NCBI RefSeq assembly: GCF_002776525.5 | Contig: NC_045444.1 | Coordinates: 29,358,944 to 29,422,943, forward strand | Source of the DNA: Piliocolobus tephrosceles | Taxonomy: Eukaryota; Chordata; Mammalia; Primates; Cercopithecidae | Direction: 5' to 3' | DNA: 64,000 bases | Shown: one piece after another, positions 44,221 through 57,794 of the stretch | Layout: each line of letters opens with the position of its first letter | Position numbering within the stretch: position 1 is the stretch's first letter | Position numbers and translations under genes: made by a program | Notes under the pieces: model-generated | Told to the model about the DNA's origin: nothing | Database searches by the model: none | The model's input: only the letters and a program-made list of their open reading frames with translations

Positions 44221-46239
44221 CTCGTGTATGTGTTTGTGTGTGGAATAAAATTATAATCTTATATTCTTAGGGTCAGTTCTAATTATGATGATGAAACATT
44301 TTAAGAAATTATAACTTAGTCTGTAGAATGGAAACACAAGTCCCTAGAAAATCAAGCTAGTTATTATGTCCCGTTTCAGCATGCCTTTACCTACCCAGGA
44401 TATCGGAGGTTTCCTCTCTTTCTTACTGACACAGAAAGCTTCTTGGAGATGGTATATATTTCATCTTACATGTTGACAGTCTGACTTTCTTAGCATGTGC
44501 CATATGACAGGATCACCGTGCCACAGCTAGTAATTGAAAGCCATATGATGGTTCTCCCTATCCAATTAGAAAACAAAGGATCCAATTAAGAAAAAATTTT
44601 AAAAGCTGTTAAAAGGAAGCAGTCACTTGCCAATGGTGCTGTCCTTACAGTTTAACACAGCTAGAAATTGACCTGTACTTCTCTTTTCCACATTTATTTT
44701 TGTGAATTATAAGTTAATCACCCTGTCAATTCCTAATTAAAAGGCCCTGCAAAGATTTTCAGCCAAAAAGGACTGTTGCTAAGGGTTCTGGGTCAAATTG
44801 CTCTGTTGTCAAAAATGAGAAATAAAACCAAAACAACATCAACTCTCTCCCAGGAAACTTACATTTTAATACTAAAAAATGAAGACTTTCTGGAAATACA
44901 ATAATCACATTTTATATTTTCAACACTGTTTGATCTTATCTTTAGAACATAGATGGCTCCTTTTTTCTTTCTTTAAACCAAGGGTTGCAAATTCAGATGC
45001 CTAGTGGGGCCAGGCAGTGATAGAAATGAGTCAAGAGGAGCAGGCAGCAGTAGCAGCTGTGGAAAAGTCAAGCTTAACGCCTGGCCAAAAGGGTCAGCTT
45101 CTCCTCAGCTGGAGCTGATGTTGCTTATGTGGGAATGTGGGCACAATGTTGCCAGACCTTCAGCTCTTTCGTGAAAAGCCAGAAATTCAGGATCTTATGT
45201 GAAATCTGATTTTTAAGGGCACCAAATAAAACATAGCTCAGCGGACTCAGCCCAAGGACCTCAGTGTCACAAAGCTTGCTCCCCAGAAAGTGGTTGCACA
45301 TGGAGCAGATTGTGGGGATGAGTGAATGAGCCAGAGCAATGGGGAAGAGCAGAAAACCTGCACACTTTGCACTTAGGAGAACTTGCTGTGTAGACCCTGA
45401 GCAAATTATTTACTCTAGCTAGGTCTCTGTTTTCTACTTGTCTTATTTTGCCTTTCCGGCTATGTAATGGAATCATATGAAGGAAATTAAAATGGGTAAT
45501 ACACCATGAAATTCCAAGTTATCCCTAAAAGATGTGGATGATGGATTTCCAGTTTATTAATAACTTTATGTTCTGAAAACAATGAGAAGGAAGGTTGGGA
45601 CCTGACCCAAAAAAAAATTCTGAATGCCATACTAAGATGTGTTATCCTAAGTCTCTATTCAATTTTGAGACCCTGAAGGTCTTTTTTTTAGCGGGGAAAT
45701 AACTTTATCAAAGCTGTAAAGATTCTCATGGCAACATTATGGAGTGGAATTTGAAGCAGGAAGAAATTATAGGCACCATTGCCAGACAGATTATTGCTAC
45801 AGGACTGTTAATGCAAGTCTCAATTCAGAGAGCAGCAGCAGATAGAGAAATTGATATTATGGTGCATCATGCTATTAAACTTCTTCAGGGTTTTACCTGC
45901 CATCTCTTCATTATGACTGCTAAGTGCAAAGACCATCTGTTGTTATGCAGAACTCCCATATCAGGTCTGTTTCTGGCTTACTTGCTGAGTTGCGATGAAG
46001 GTTAATTCTAGATTCTGGCAGTGATTTGCCATTTGACAGTAACCATCTTAAGCTATTTTGGCCAAGTCATGCCCAAGTCAATGAGTGTGCATGCTACCAG
46101 CATCATCCCCAGATAATCATAGGGTTACTTCTGTCATACCTGGCTCTGACCTCTCCCTCCTTTTTCTTGAGCCAATATTGTTCCTCTGGCCACCCAGAGG
46201 ACCATCAAGAAATGAGTCATGGGAAGACTCATTTTTATT
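44221..46239. other. Intergenic; possible unassigned repeat at 44980-45300
   Basis: 44980-45300 (GGGTTGCAAATTCAGATGCC, ATGTTGCCAGACCTTCAGC, GGGCACCAAATAAAACAT) resembles an old dispersed element I cannot name. An 88-codon ATG frame at 45739-46005 has no recognised domain. No gene is supported. Confidence 0.4.
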
Positions 46240-46455
46240 AGCTAACATTTATAGAGCACTTGTTATATGCCATGAACTGCAACTGATATATATTGTTTTA
46301 TTTAATCTTGATGACTCTACGGAGGGAGACACTATGATTATCCCTGATTTATATTTGAGGAAATTGAGAAGAAAAAAATAATGAAATTACCAAGTTCTTG
46401 TAAGTAGTATGTGCCAGGTCAATATTTGAATCTAAGTAATATGGCCACTGTACCG
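46240..46455 (-). mobile_element. MIR SINE
   Basis: TTTATAGAGCACTTGTTATATG, TTTTATTTAATCTTGATGAC, ATTTGAGGAAATTGAGAAG are MIR reverse-complement segments in order. Confidence 0.72.
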
Positions 46456-49400
46456 TATGATCACTTAATTAGGAAAAGACACTGAAAAAAATGTAAGTGC
46501 ATAAACATCCCCAGATATTCCCACTACTTGTGTGGGTGCCTGGTCATTCTCCTGTTAAAACACCTGATGAAAGTTTCACTTTCATATGAATTTTCTTAAG
46601 AGAACAAGAGGGATATTATACAATTTTTTGAAAGAAATACAGTGTAACTTTGTTCTTATGAGTAGATGGCTAATCTCATTCATGTTATTTCTATAATTCT
46701 AATATTTGTGTAGCATTTTGTTTGCCTACATGTTTTGCAGACATTGTACTAATTTTTTTACTGCATTGTGGAGAGGACAGAACAGAAGCCTCTTTACCCA
46801 TCTTTACAGGTACCTGTAGGGGTAGCTTTGACCGCCCGTTATGTTGTATTATGCTGTGTTGGATCATATTTATCAGTGTCCTGTTAACATCTATCATATC
46901 TTACTATCTAATATTGTATTGAACTTAAATCTGGCCCTTTAGGGGTCCTGTGAAACATGAACAAAGTGGGTCCCAGCAGCCTTCCTCTCAAATATAATTG
47001 AAAAGGAGGCAGGCATCAAGACATGCCATGTCTCATGCTGCCAGAGAGTGATCCTGAATCATTCAAATGATGTGAATACAATGAACATTTTGTACAAAAA
47101 GATGACAATTTTCTGCAGCAGTGTTTCCAAATGAAAATGTATAGCTGTCTTGGTAAGAGACTTGAAGGAGGATACACACACACACACTCCTTATAGACTT
47201 ATACAACTGAGTTTTGCTATTTTGTGCTTGAAGCAAAGCATGCAGGGTCCACAAAATTCTTAGGCCATCAGCAGGATTCTATAGAATACTCCTCATTCAA
47301 TAAGGAGAACGCTAAGAAAGCAGTGAGAGTGCCAACAGCATGCCTGTGCTTGGGGCTCCGTACACACTTGGTGCATCAGTGAATCAAGACAAACACCCAG
47401 ACCACTAGCACCATTAAATATGATCCACCGTCAGGTTTCCTATCAAGTTAAATGTAGCATATTATGTGCAGCCAAATCAGTGGTATTTGTGTTGACTCTT
47501 AGTCCCACCTACACAAGGGCCATCAAACAGACATTCCTTCAGCCACCTCTCTTGAAGTGCAAATCCCCAAGAAATGCTGACTAAATCACAGAAGCAGTGG
47601 AGAGATGTTAAGATTCACCAATCTAACTCATGCAAGTCTGACAGCAAATGTTGATGTCCTGCTTCCAGTCAGCTGGGAGGAGGAGGGGGTCTTAGGCATC
47701 TGTGACACCCAGCAGCATCTTCTACCCCCCTTCCCTGCACTTATCAATGTGTGGTTTACATGTCAGACAAATGCTACAGGGCCCAGGCATTCCGACCAAC
47801 ATATGAAAATCTCAAAAGCCAAGAAATCTGGAAAATACAAGGCAGTGGCCTAAAAATCCTCACTTTCCTCTGGCACCATTTTAGCTAACAAGTTTACTTG
47901 ACACACGTGCACACACACATGCGCACACACACACTGGAATTTTAAGAGCAGAAATGTAACCATTGTGCTAACCATTCTCACATCACTCGCAAAATGTGTT
48001 CTAAGTCCATATTGTGCAGCATACTTGAAGACATGTGGATTTTTCCACATCATTTGGTGACATTTTACACAGTTTAATTTCTGCTCTTTCTTGCTAGACC
48101 CTACCTTTTTTTTTTTTCCTCTCACAAACATTCCACCAATGGGATTTTCTTGAGCATTTTATCCTGGGCTCAGATTCCTCCCTTTTCTTCAGCATCTACT
48201 TGCATCGCTGCTACACAGCTTTGCCATGATGTATCTGTCAAATTTCAGCCTCCCAGATTGAAAAGAACGGGACACAGGTGTTCAACTGCCAAGGAGAGAA
48301 ACCAGGTTAATGGAGTAGGGGCCAGCCTATGGGACATAAAGGGAAACCTCACAACCAAAGGCAGAGGCCAACATGGAAGACTCCAGAGAAACGTGGTCCA
48401 GCTCAAGATGTTCCATTCCTCCATTCTCCTCACCAGATCAGGTGAAAGGCAGCTTTTAAGTTGGAGGGAGTGAGGAATACAATTGAAACCAAAATTGGTT
48501 TGAGCTCACTCTTTTTCTAGCTATCAGTTCTGAGGTCACAGTCACTAAAACTGGAAACTTAAAAATGACTTCAAAAAGGCAAATGCTAACTAGATTTCAC
48601 ACTGGATTTCATTTTACTTGGAATTACAGAAAGAATGCAGGTATTAAATACACTATTTCCTGTATACAATAAGGTTAATTAGTAGTGAGGGATGGAAAAT
48701 CAGTGTAGACATAACTCTTTTCGACAGGTATCAAAAATAATCCCCTGATCCCTACAGACCCCAGCTGCATTGAAAGAGGAGTAATATAAAAGATTCTTTA
48801 AGCACAAAATTTTCAAACATTCTCCAGGTGTCCCCAGCACCAGTCTAATAGGCCCTGAGCCCCCTGTGCATGGGCTGGCTCCCGCTCCATTCCCTGGCTC
48901 TAACTTAAAGGCACAGCTACTCACATTGAATTTTGAGGTGCTGCAAAAAAAGCTCTCCATACAAAGCAGCTGGGATTGCAAACGGAGACAGAGAGGAGAA
49001 CAAAAAGAAGAATATATTGTGTCCTGACTGAATCTTCCCTAAGCTCCTTATCAATAAGGTTAATAAGGGTCTATGCAATTTACTGATCACTATGATGCAA
49101 CAACCCTCCCTGTGCTCCAAATCTCCACGTAGGCACTGGCTTTTAATGCTTTTCTCAGCCAATCACATAAAAGCACTATCGCCCGCACCCCAGAGAATAA
49201 ACTCTGGTTCACAATCCTGGCCTCTGTAAAATCTCTGGTCCGTTAATACACTTCTACCTGCCCTAGTTAAGCAGATTAACAGTTATTTCGTAGAATTTGA
49301 TCTATGAGGTTCTTTGTAATTGAAGCTGGAGTACTCAGATACTACTAAAAAATGTATTTCTGAAAAACGCATTCCTTTTTTCTCTGGTTTAATTTTGTTA

Positions 49401-50689
49401 TCCTCAATCATATGCATGATATTAAAAAATCCAAATTTCTATCTCCTCTATAAAATACATGTCATATCAAAAAGGTGACAAGAGGGGGGAAAAGTAATTA
49501 GTGAGTTCACAGAGTTCAGTGGAAAAGTTAAAATGGAGTAACACATCACTTTTTATGTTAAGATTTCACAAGACAAATCTTGCCTGTGTTTTAATTGCAT
49601 GTGACCCTGGCAGTCCTACTCTGAAATGAAGTGCCGTAAAATTAAAGATGACAGACGCTCAAAACAAGTCTTGTGATCTTGATTAAACTACAAAGACCAC
49701 ACTCTGTCTCTGCTGCAACTCAGATATCATGGGCTGTTTTATTTGGGGAATTGCTTCATTAATGCCTTCTTTGACTAGACATGTTTATTAAAAAAATGGA
49801 ATATGGTGATATCTTGCATAGCTAAATAATTCCCCCCAAAAAAGCAAGTTACAAATGAAGAGTATTTAAATATCCTGCAGACCTAATGCTTTTATAAATG
49901 CTCATGATTATATATCAACATATACATATCAATATATAGATATAGATATATATCACAATCATGTATAATTGAATATGGGCATGTGTGGATACATATGACT
50001 ATATTCATCCTTGAAACATGAATCACCTATCTTAACCTAGGAATCTCTACTATAGTCTGAAAAGCAGAGCAATTATTCTACTATATTTTCTTAGCCACGT
50101 AAAATTTCCCAGGTCAACAGAATGTAAAGACTTTTACATTATCCTATAGAGACAACTTCTGAGAAACATTGTTCGGTATTTTAAAGTTCCAAGGTATAAT
50201 CTGAGAAGAGAACTGGACTTGATTCACACTTGATTTTTCAAAATTATCAAATCATTCCATCTAAATTATGTAAAACACAGAATAGATGCTTTTAAATCCT
50301 GCTCCTCTCCTGGGTGGGGGCAGGAAAAAAAGAGTTGAGAGCAAGTCCTTATTTCATTATACTGTTAGTGTCTCTTCTGCATGTTTCCAGTCACCAGGTC
50401 CTTGTTCAAATCTCAAGCCCTCTGGGTCAGGTCCTTGTCCTTAACATGAGTGGGTGAGATTATTCATGTCTAGGGTCTCCTACATTCTAAAGTTCTGATC
50501 CTGTTATTTTGTCTCATTTCAAGAACACTATTTTTAATTCATATGTTTCAATTCATCAATTTTATTTCATTTTAAGAAACAAGAGGACACTATATTTGTA
50601 ATATGCACTGGCTATGTGGGTGTTAATATCTAACAGGGATATATGGATTCACCTGAGAATCAGAGCTGGGAAATCTGATTTCCAGAATT
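46456..50689. other. Intergenic, mostly unique
   Basis: CA-rich microsatellite at 47901-47934 and AT-rich simple sequence at 49905-49970. No gene or clear repeat family recognised. Confidence 0.4.
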
Positions 50690-50830
50690 CACTTTTTTAT
50701 GGAGTATTCACCATTCCAGACAAGTCTCCATACACGTGTCTCAATTTCTTCATGTTTGAAACACATATAGCAGTTTTTGCCCTACCTAAAAGGGTTGTTG
50801 TGAAAATAAAATATAATATATTAAAAACTC
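50690..50830 (+). mobile_element. MIR-like fragment (tentative)
   Basis: TGTCTCAATTTCTTCATGTTTG then AAAAGGGTTGTTGTGAAAAT resembles the MIR 3' half. Confidence 0.45.
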
Positions 50831-52379
50831 CAAAAAAAAAAAGTGTGACCGATGCTTCCCAATCAGTATTTTTACTACAATTTTTCTGTCAATGGCCTTC
50901 AGTAAACACAAGAGCTTTCGCATTTACAAGCCAACTGACCCTTTCACTTATACTGTTCTTTTAAAAATCTTTATGCTTGCCTTTAAAATGAAATGCTTAT
51001 TCCTGTATGTTTCTCAACACTGTCAAAAATTCCTCAGGTGAAACATATGTCGTGTCTTTAATATGGGAGATTTTTATTTGACAGAATAACTCAAGATTCT
51101 GGACATAAGAAAGTGTTTATTCAAACCTAATTATGCATAGCTTTGGGACACTATGTTCTGCTAAGAGAATTGCAGTTACGGCTACTTTCAGCCTCTCAGT
51201 CTCTCTCTACTTCTGAGTCTACTCTCTTCTGTGGCTCTTTTATCTTTTTCTATCTTGGTGCCTCCTTCTCTGTTTCTCTCTCTCTCTCTCTCTCTCTTAT
51301 TCCCACTCCCTACCCTGATATTCAGTGCAGGAATTTTAACATAGGTTTCCTGGGTCCCTGGACCCCTGGACTTCAACAGATGCAGGAACTCTCAGAACCT
51401 TCATGCTAGATTTTTGGCACATTTTTCTGGAGTCCAAGTCTGGAGTTTTCATCATATTCTCAAAGAGGTCTGTGACTAGGAATTACTGTTCTAGATGCAT
51501 TTCCCAGCCTATCAATACTGCTACCTTTTGTCTAAATTGAACTGTAGATGGGTCACTGTCAATCAAATCCCAAGTTCTAACAGACCCTGAGGAGTCTCCA
51601 CGGCTTTCTGTCCACCTGCCTGACAATTTCAGGGGCACCCATGAAATTAAGATACTTCACCTATTATTCAACAAAGGACATTTAGAGTTTTAAGAATAAA
51701 TTCAACAGTAACAAAAGTGGTCCATTTTCACAATGCCCACATGTAAACTGTGCCAGACACATGTCCTGTGCCTGTGTGGTACTTCTACACCATTAGCTGC
51801 CACAAATCAAAGAGAATGTCATTGCTTTTAATAGGATTACATAGAACCCAGTAACAAGCAGGAAGGCTAGCTTTAGACTGAGTAACTGGCCAGTAATTTG
51901 GATGTTTAACCAACTGATTGGCTGCCAAATTGACAGGTCATCCACACTGAACTAGCCACTATTCCATGAATTTTCATGACTAAGATCACAATGGTTCATT
52001 TGCATGTGTGAAATTCCGCTGTGAAGCTGGCTTTTGAACTGGCTAGCTCAGCCAAAGACGTGTTTCACAGCACCATGCATTAGTGACCCAGAAATACCAT
52101 CACATGAGGAGAGCATAGATCCTCCCAGCCCCTTGTATGTAAACACAATCTATAACTAGGAGGGCCAATCAACACAGATGGTAACAACCAGAAGGTAAAG
52201 AATACAGGGGAAAATTGGAACATTAGAAGACTAAGATTAGCAACAAAAACGAGCATTTGGATCAGAAAAGTTTAAAGTCTTTGGGTCTCCAGAAAAGCTT
52301 CAAATTTGCATGGCAGTGCTGCTAAGGGTAACTTCTTACATAGCAAGTATTCAGCGCATATCAGAGCATCCTTGTCATT
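50831..52379. other. Intergenic unique sequence
   Basis: A (TC)n microsatellite lies at 51275-51297. No gene. Confidence 0.4.
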
Positions 52380-52539
52380 ATCAACAAACAGTTGTTAGCC
52401 ACCACTTAATGCACAATACAGTGGGACAGACATGAGGACAGCAAGCACAGATCCCATGAAACAAAGCCTTTTCCTTGAGGGATTTATTATATAGTCATAG
52501 ATGAAGAGAGATGAGGCAAAAACAAAAATCATAATATCC

Positions 52540-52730
52540 CACACTTACTACCAACTTACCACGTGGCAGTTATCCTGCAACAATTCTATGATGTAGGCAG
52601 TAAGGTGATGAATATTTCAAAGATGAAAAAATGTAAGCTTTGAAAAGTTACATCATTGCCTAAGGGACTATAGAGCTAGGAAGTGACTTTGAGCCAAGTA
52701 TGTCTACCTTTAGACAAATATTCTTAGCTC
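52540..52730 (-). mobile_element. MIR SINE, diverged
   Basis: CTTACCACGTGGCAGTTATC, ACAATTCTATGATGTAGGC, AAGTTACATCATTGCCTAAGG are in MIR reverse order. The preceding 52380-52510 looks like the unassigned old repeat (CAGTGGGACAGACATGAGG). Confidence 0.6.
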
Positions 52731-52849
52731 CTCTGTACCAAAAAGATAAGAAGTGTTAGAGTATTACTCCAAATATAGTTACTTTAACATTATAATAGAA
52801 AAAATAGTGTAAATATATAGTAATATAAAATCAAATAATTACACAAAGG

Positions 52850-53150
52850 AACATTTATATGATGAATATTATGGAGACATTTAAAATCAGTTGTGTTTAA
52901 ATACTATTTACAAGAGAAATTTGCTAATAGAAGGTTACAAAATCATAGGTAAAATATGCTATTGTTTATATGCTATAATATGTATGTACACACACAACAA
53001 AATATTAGCAGTGGTGATCCTCTGGTTGTGAGATTGTCACAGTAATTAATTTTCTCCCATTGCTCCTGGAACATCTTCAAGTTTTTACTTTTGGCATTTG
53101 TTACTTTTATAATTAGAAAAAGCCCAAGTATAATTTTAAAAATATATAAG
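52850..53150 (+). mobile_element. L1M 3' tail
   Basis: GCAGTGGTGATCCTCTGGTTG, TCAAGTTTTTACTTTTGGC, TTACTTTTATAATTAGAAAAAG fit an L1M 3' end. Confidence 0.55.
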
Positions 53151-53219
53151 TGGTAATTTAAGGCTATATATGGTAATTGACACAGACAAAAAGTTCTAAA
53201 GAATTTCAAATGAGATCAT

Positions 53220-54050
53220 GTTAAACAAGGGCCTGGATAAACCAGGAGAGGCTCCATGATAGCAAGAGGGTCTTGACGCAAGGAATAAAGGAATCATCGA
53301 GGCAGAGATGTGACATACGCAAAGGCCCAGAGGTGAAATTGACGAGATGTATTTGTAAGACCAGTTTGAGTGTTCCACCAGGGAAGTCAGAGGGACAATT
53401 GGCTTTGCATCTTTTATGGATCATCTTTCAAAAGGGGGGACTGAAGAAAACAAGGTTGGCTGGGTGTGGTGGCTCACACCTGCAATCCCAGCACTTTGGG
53501 AGGCCGAGGCTGGCAGATCACCTGAGGTAAGGAGTTCAAGACCAGCCTGGCCAATATGGTGAAACCCCGTCTCTACTAAAAACACAAAGTTAGCCGGGCA
53601 TGGTGGCAGGCTCCTGTAATCCCAGCTTCTCAGGAGGCTGAGAGAGGAGAATCACTTGAACCTGGGAGGCGGAGGTTGCAGTGAGCCAAGATGATGCCAT
53701 TGACGCTCTAGCCTGGGCAACAAGAGCGAAAATTCATCTCAAAAATAACAAAAAAGGAAAACAAGGGTGCCCTTAATGTGACAAAATTTCTGGAACACAC
53801 AAGCATAGAGCACCAGACGTGTCATTTGGTGTAGAAGCTCAGTTCATGAGCCAGCTTCACAGTGGAATCTCACACATGAGAAGATAGGTAAGGGCCAAAT
53901 TTTGGAAGCCCCGAAATGCCAAGCAATAGAGTTGGACTTTATCCTGTAGGCAGTGGGGGACCTTTGAAGTTTTAAGCAGGGGGGTAATGACAGCAGAAAC
54001 GTTTTTGTAAAATTAATCTGGCAATACCAGGTAGGTGGATTGAAAGGGGA
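53220..54050. repeat. Unassigned old dispersed repeat, split by an Alu
   Basis: 53270-53350 (TACGCAAAGGCCCAGAGGTG) and 53880-54040 (GTTGGACTTTATCCTGTAGG, TTTTAAGCAGGGGGGTAATG) are typical segments of the family also seen at 43.5 kb and 60 kb. The Alu at 53456-53756 lies between them. Confidence 0.5.
53456..53756 (+). mobile_element. AluS SINE
   Basis: Full dimeric Alu with GATCACCTGAGG. Target duplication GAAAACAAGG at 53446-53455 and 53757-53766. Confidence 0.94.
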
Positions 54051-54114
54051 ACAGCTACATGTGTCTTTTCATAGGCTTCTCCATGTTGGAAAAAATATTT
54101 TTTTTCCTATGGAG

Positions 54115-54205
54115 ATCCTATCTTTCTCAATTAGGATTATAAATCCTTGAGAAGAAAAACCATGTCTTACATTTCCTTGTATCTCTAACATTTCTGAGCA
54201 ATGGA
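54115..54205 (+). mobile_element. L2 tail fragment
   Basis: ATTATAAATCCTTGAGAAG, AACCATGTCTTACATTTCC, TATCTCTAACATTTCTGAG is the L2 3' end pattern. Confidence 0.5.
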
Positions 54206-54224
54206 GAAAGTATCAAACCATTGT

Positions 54225-54440
54225 TGAAGATGCCAGCTTTGGATTCAGAGCTTTCTGTGTGACTCCCAGCTCCTCAAAGCAGCAGCCTGGCCTCTCCAAT
54301 CCTCAGTGTGTCCACCTGTAAAATGGCAACAGTAACACTCACTTCATAAGATTGTGGTGAGGATTAAGTGAGATGAGATTTTTATATGCAAAGCCTTTGG
54401 GGAAAGTGTGCACTAACTGGTAACTATAGTTTTAGCAATC
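54225..54440 (+). mobile_element. MIR SINE
   Basis: CTCCAATCCTCAGTGTGTCC, CTGTAAAATGGCAACAGTA, ATTGTGGTGAGGATTAAGTG are strong MIR segments. Confidence 0.82.
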
Positions 54441-55212
54441 ACTGTCACGGCCAAAAAAGTTATTAAGTTAACTGGCAACGATGTTGATGTTTGCTTTTGA
54501 CTCTTTTTGACACTCAGTGGACAAGCATGAACCAAATATAACTTAGAAGCCAGTTATTCTAAAGGCAAAGTTGGACCCTGGAAAAATTCAAGTCCACTGA
54601 ACCTAGTACATACAGAACAGAGCGTGACAGGTGTTTGGAACCCAAAATAAGTCTTGAGCAAGTAAAAAGAGCTAGCTGGTTGGTACAGGACAGCTGTAAT
54701 ATTAAGTAGTATCTGTGCAAGGACTGGGCCTCATCCCCAGTCATGAGAACAAATGTCTGGCAGCAGCTCTTCCAAAGAAACCTTTCCATTAAATGTCTAT
54801 TAACCAATATTATCACAATGTAACCTTACTTCATAGTGTGCCCTACATGTGGTTTAAACAGGTAGACACCTCTGTGGCATGGATTAGAATGCCCAAGCTC
54901 TTGGAGAAATAACAGACTCTTGTTCTTGGATAGGAAAAGTACAAGGTGCTTCTGGAGCTGCTCATCGTGCCAAAAGACAAGGGAGCCACCAAAGAGTAAT
55001 AGAACCGGGTCAAAAGGTGCCAAAACCAACCTGAAGAGACTTCCACTGGCATAAACTGCCATAAACTGAACAGCCTAATGTGTAACAACTGCAGTAGATC
55101 GAAAGATATCAAACATGTTTCCTAAATCCAGGTGACAATACTAACAAAAGAAAAGAAATACAAATTCACTGCTCACCAAAAAAGAGTGCTAAGAAAACAG
55201 AGAAATAAAAAA
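54441..55212. other. Intergenic unique sequence
   Basis: No element or gene recognised. Minus-strand frames of 78-89 codons overlap one another without domains. Confidence 0.4.
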
Positions 55213-55525
55213 GGCTGGGTGCGGTGGCTCACACCTGTAATCCTAGCACTTTGGGAGGCCGGGGTGGGTGGATCACCTGAGGTCTGAAGTTTGAGACAAG
55301 CCTGACCAACATGGAGAAATCCCGTCTCTACTAAAAATACAAAATTAGTCAGGCCTGGTGGTGCGTGCCTGTAATCCCAGCTACTTGGGAGGCTGAGGCA
55401 GGAGAATCGCTTGAACCCAGGAGGCAGAGGTTATGATGAGCCGAAGTCATGCCATTGCACCCCAGCCTGGTCAACAAGAGCAAAATTCCATCAGAAAAAA
55501 AAAAGAAAAGAAAAGAAAAGAAAGA
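55213..55525 (+). mobile_element. AluS SINE with (GAAAA)n tail
   Basis: Full dimeric Alu; the tail has become GAAAAGAAAAGAAAAG. No clear target duplication. Confidence 0.93.
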
Positions 55526-55639
55526 CTCTGAAAATTGATATAAAGAGGAAAACAAACCAAGCATTTATTCTGACTCTGTTATATGAATAGTCTTTCAGGA
55601 TAACCAAATAGTTGATTAGGAGATTTTTTTATAGAATTT

Positions 55640-55850
55640 CAGCTAAAAAATGCAAAAGGAAAATTGTACACATACTCAAAAGCAGATAGGATAATGTAAT
55701 AAAAACTCTAGATACTCATTGCCCAGCTTTAACAACTACTAACATTTTTCTAATCTTATCTCATCTACCACTTTTTTGTTGTTTGAATGTTTTAAAGCAC
55801 ATTTGAGCCATTATCTCATTTCACCTGTAAATTTGTTTAAAAGGTACCTG
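55640..55850 (-). mobile_element. L1M 3' UTR fragment
   Basis: ACTCATTGCCCAGCTTTAAC, ATCTTATCTCATCTACCAC and GCCATTATCTCATTTCACC match an old L1M 3' UTR in reverse. Confidence 0.6.
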
Positions 55851-55943
55851 AAAAGGTACTCTGTTATATAGTCAGAAATTATAGTGCAGGTAAAATAAAA
55901 CTAGATAAAAGTGACTTTTCATGAGTTATCTCACCTAACCATC

Positions 55944-56324
55944 TGTATTAGTCTGTTCTCACACAGCAATAAAGACATACCTGAGACTGGGTAATTTACA
56001 AAGAAAAGAGGTTTAATTGACTTACAGTTCCACAGGCTATACAGGAAACATAGCTGGAAGACCTCAGGAAACTTACAATCATGGCAGAAGATGAAAGGGA
56101 AGCAATACGTCTTACTATGGCAGACCAGGAGAGAGCGAGCTAAGGGGGAAGCACCACACTCTTTTAAACGATCAGATCTCATGAGAATTCACTCACTATC
56201 ATGAGAAGAGCAAGGGGAAACCTGCTCCCATGATCCCATCACCTCCACCAGGCCCCTTCCTCCAACATTGAAGATTACAAATCGACATGAGATTTGGGTT
56301 GGGACACAGAGCCAAACCATGTCA
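55944..56324 (-). mobile_element. ERVL-MaLR solo LTR, MST/THE1 type
   Basis: On the plus strand it runs TGTATTAGTCTGTTCTCACA, ATACCTGAGACTGGGTAATT, AGATCTCATGAGAATTCACT, ACACAGAGCCAAACCATGTCA, a complete MST/THE1 LTR in reverse. A perfect 5-bp target duplication CCATC at 55939-55943 and 56325-56329 shows it is a complete solo LTR. Confidence 0.93.
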
Positions 56325-57413
56325 CCATCCAATCAACTTACAGAGCACTGAAGAAATTTAAGAGACAAATTCATTTTCATGAGCAAGATGGGGGAAGGGA
56401 ACAATAACTGACCACTGCTCTTAAAGTGGACGTAGAGCCCAAGAAGCAATCGAGACTTATAAAAATTGTTATGATGGCCTGTAGTTATCAGGCTGTAGTG
56501 CATTTCAACTTGACAATAAAAAGAAGCTTTATTTACCTTTCTAAGTAAATCTTGGGCCTGGGACTATTCCTGCCATCCCCACCACAAGGTGATTCTCAAG
56601 TATATTTATGAAGGAATCAAAATAGAAGGTCACAAAGGAGACCTATTTAATCTCAGACATTTTCCTTTATATGATCTAATCTCTTCTTTCCCCTTAGATG
56701 AGTTATTTAAAACTTCTACAAATAAATCCACTCTCCCAGGTGAGCACAAAGTGACTAGTATAACTGCCCTCTATATCCAAGAAATTGATTTTTTGTTAGC
56801 GTTTAAATTCTTCAGAATCCGGAGGAAGACTGCAAAGAAGCTTGTGGCATTACAGTTGCTGTTATCACTGTTATCCTGGCCACCTGGCCAATATAAGTAT
56901 GTTTTAAAGCCCATAGGTTGACATTCCGATGAATTCAACAAAATGATTTCACAGCAACAAATTAGAGAAAACAGGCATCTATACATGCTAATGTAAAATT
57001 TTGTTTTTCCAAGGACTCAAGCTCAGGACTTTTATGTCTTGATTTTTTTTAAATTTCCTCTCTCATATTTTCAATATCATGGCTATAACTTTTTAAAAAA
57101 TCCTTTTTCACCCACTCTTATTGAACTCTAAATGATATTCTTCATTTGCCTTCATTACAGAAATCTCTAGTCCCCAATCAGCTCTGAAAGAGAAAAACTG
57201 TCTACATAATTCCAGAAAAAGCAGTTTTACTCTTTTATTTCTACCCTGTTAGTATCCTACCTTGTATGAATACTAGAATTATAACACAGAAAAACAAAAA
57301 GGCAGCAATATATCTTCTTTGAGACACATAGAAGGATCATTTCCCCAAAAATATTTTTCTGTTTTTATACCATAATTCCTGAAATTCACAGTCACTTGTG
57401 GGGGGTAAGTGAA
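56325..57413. other. Intergenic unique sequence between two MaLR LTRs
   Basis: No repeat recognised. A 110-codon plus frame at 56589-56921 has no known domain. Confidence 0.4.
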
Positions 57414-57794
57414 TGCTATGGTTTGAGTGTCTTCTCTCAAAACACGTGTTGAAACTTGGCCCCCAGTATGGCAATGCGAGGAAGGAGGGCCTTTAAGAGG
57501 TGATTGGATTGCAAAGGCTCTGCCCTCATGAATAGATCAATCTATTCATGTATTAATGGATACATAGATTAGTGAGTTATCATGGGAGTGGAACTGGTGG
57601 CTTTATCGGGAGAGGAAGAAAGGTTTGAGTTAGCATGTTAGCACAGTCAGCCCCCTCCACCTTGTGATACCCAGCCCAGCCACTCTTCAGAGAGTCCCCA
57701 GATTTGGACTTCTCAGCCACCATACGTTGCTTTCCTTTATAAATTACCCAGTTTCAAGTTTTCTATTATTATCAACAGAAAATGGACTAAGACA
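57414..57794 (+). mobile_element. ERVL-MaLR solo LTR, MST type
   Basis: TGCTATGGTTTGAGTGTC opens it and ATGGACTAAGACA closes it. AAGAGGTGATTGGATTGC, GGGAGTGGAACTGGTGGC and TTTATAAATTACCCAGTTTC lie between. Perfect 5-bp target duplication GTGAA at 57409-57413 and 57795-57799. It contains the LTR's own inverted repeat at 57527-57550. Confidence 0.92.

Noticed and set aside
45739..46005. 88-codon ATG frame
   Set aside because: No recognised domain, no splice or promoter context; length is within chance expectation.
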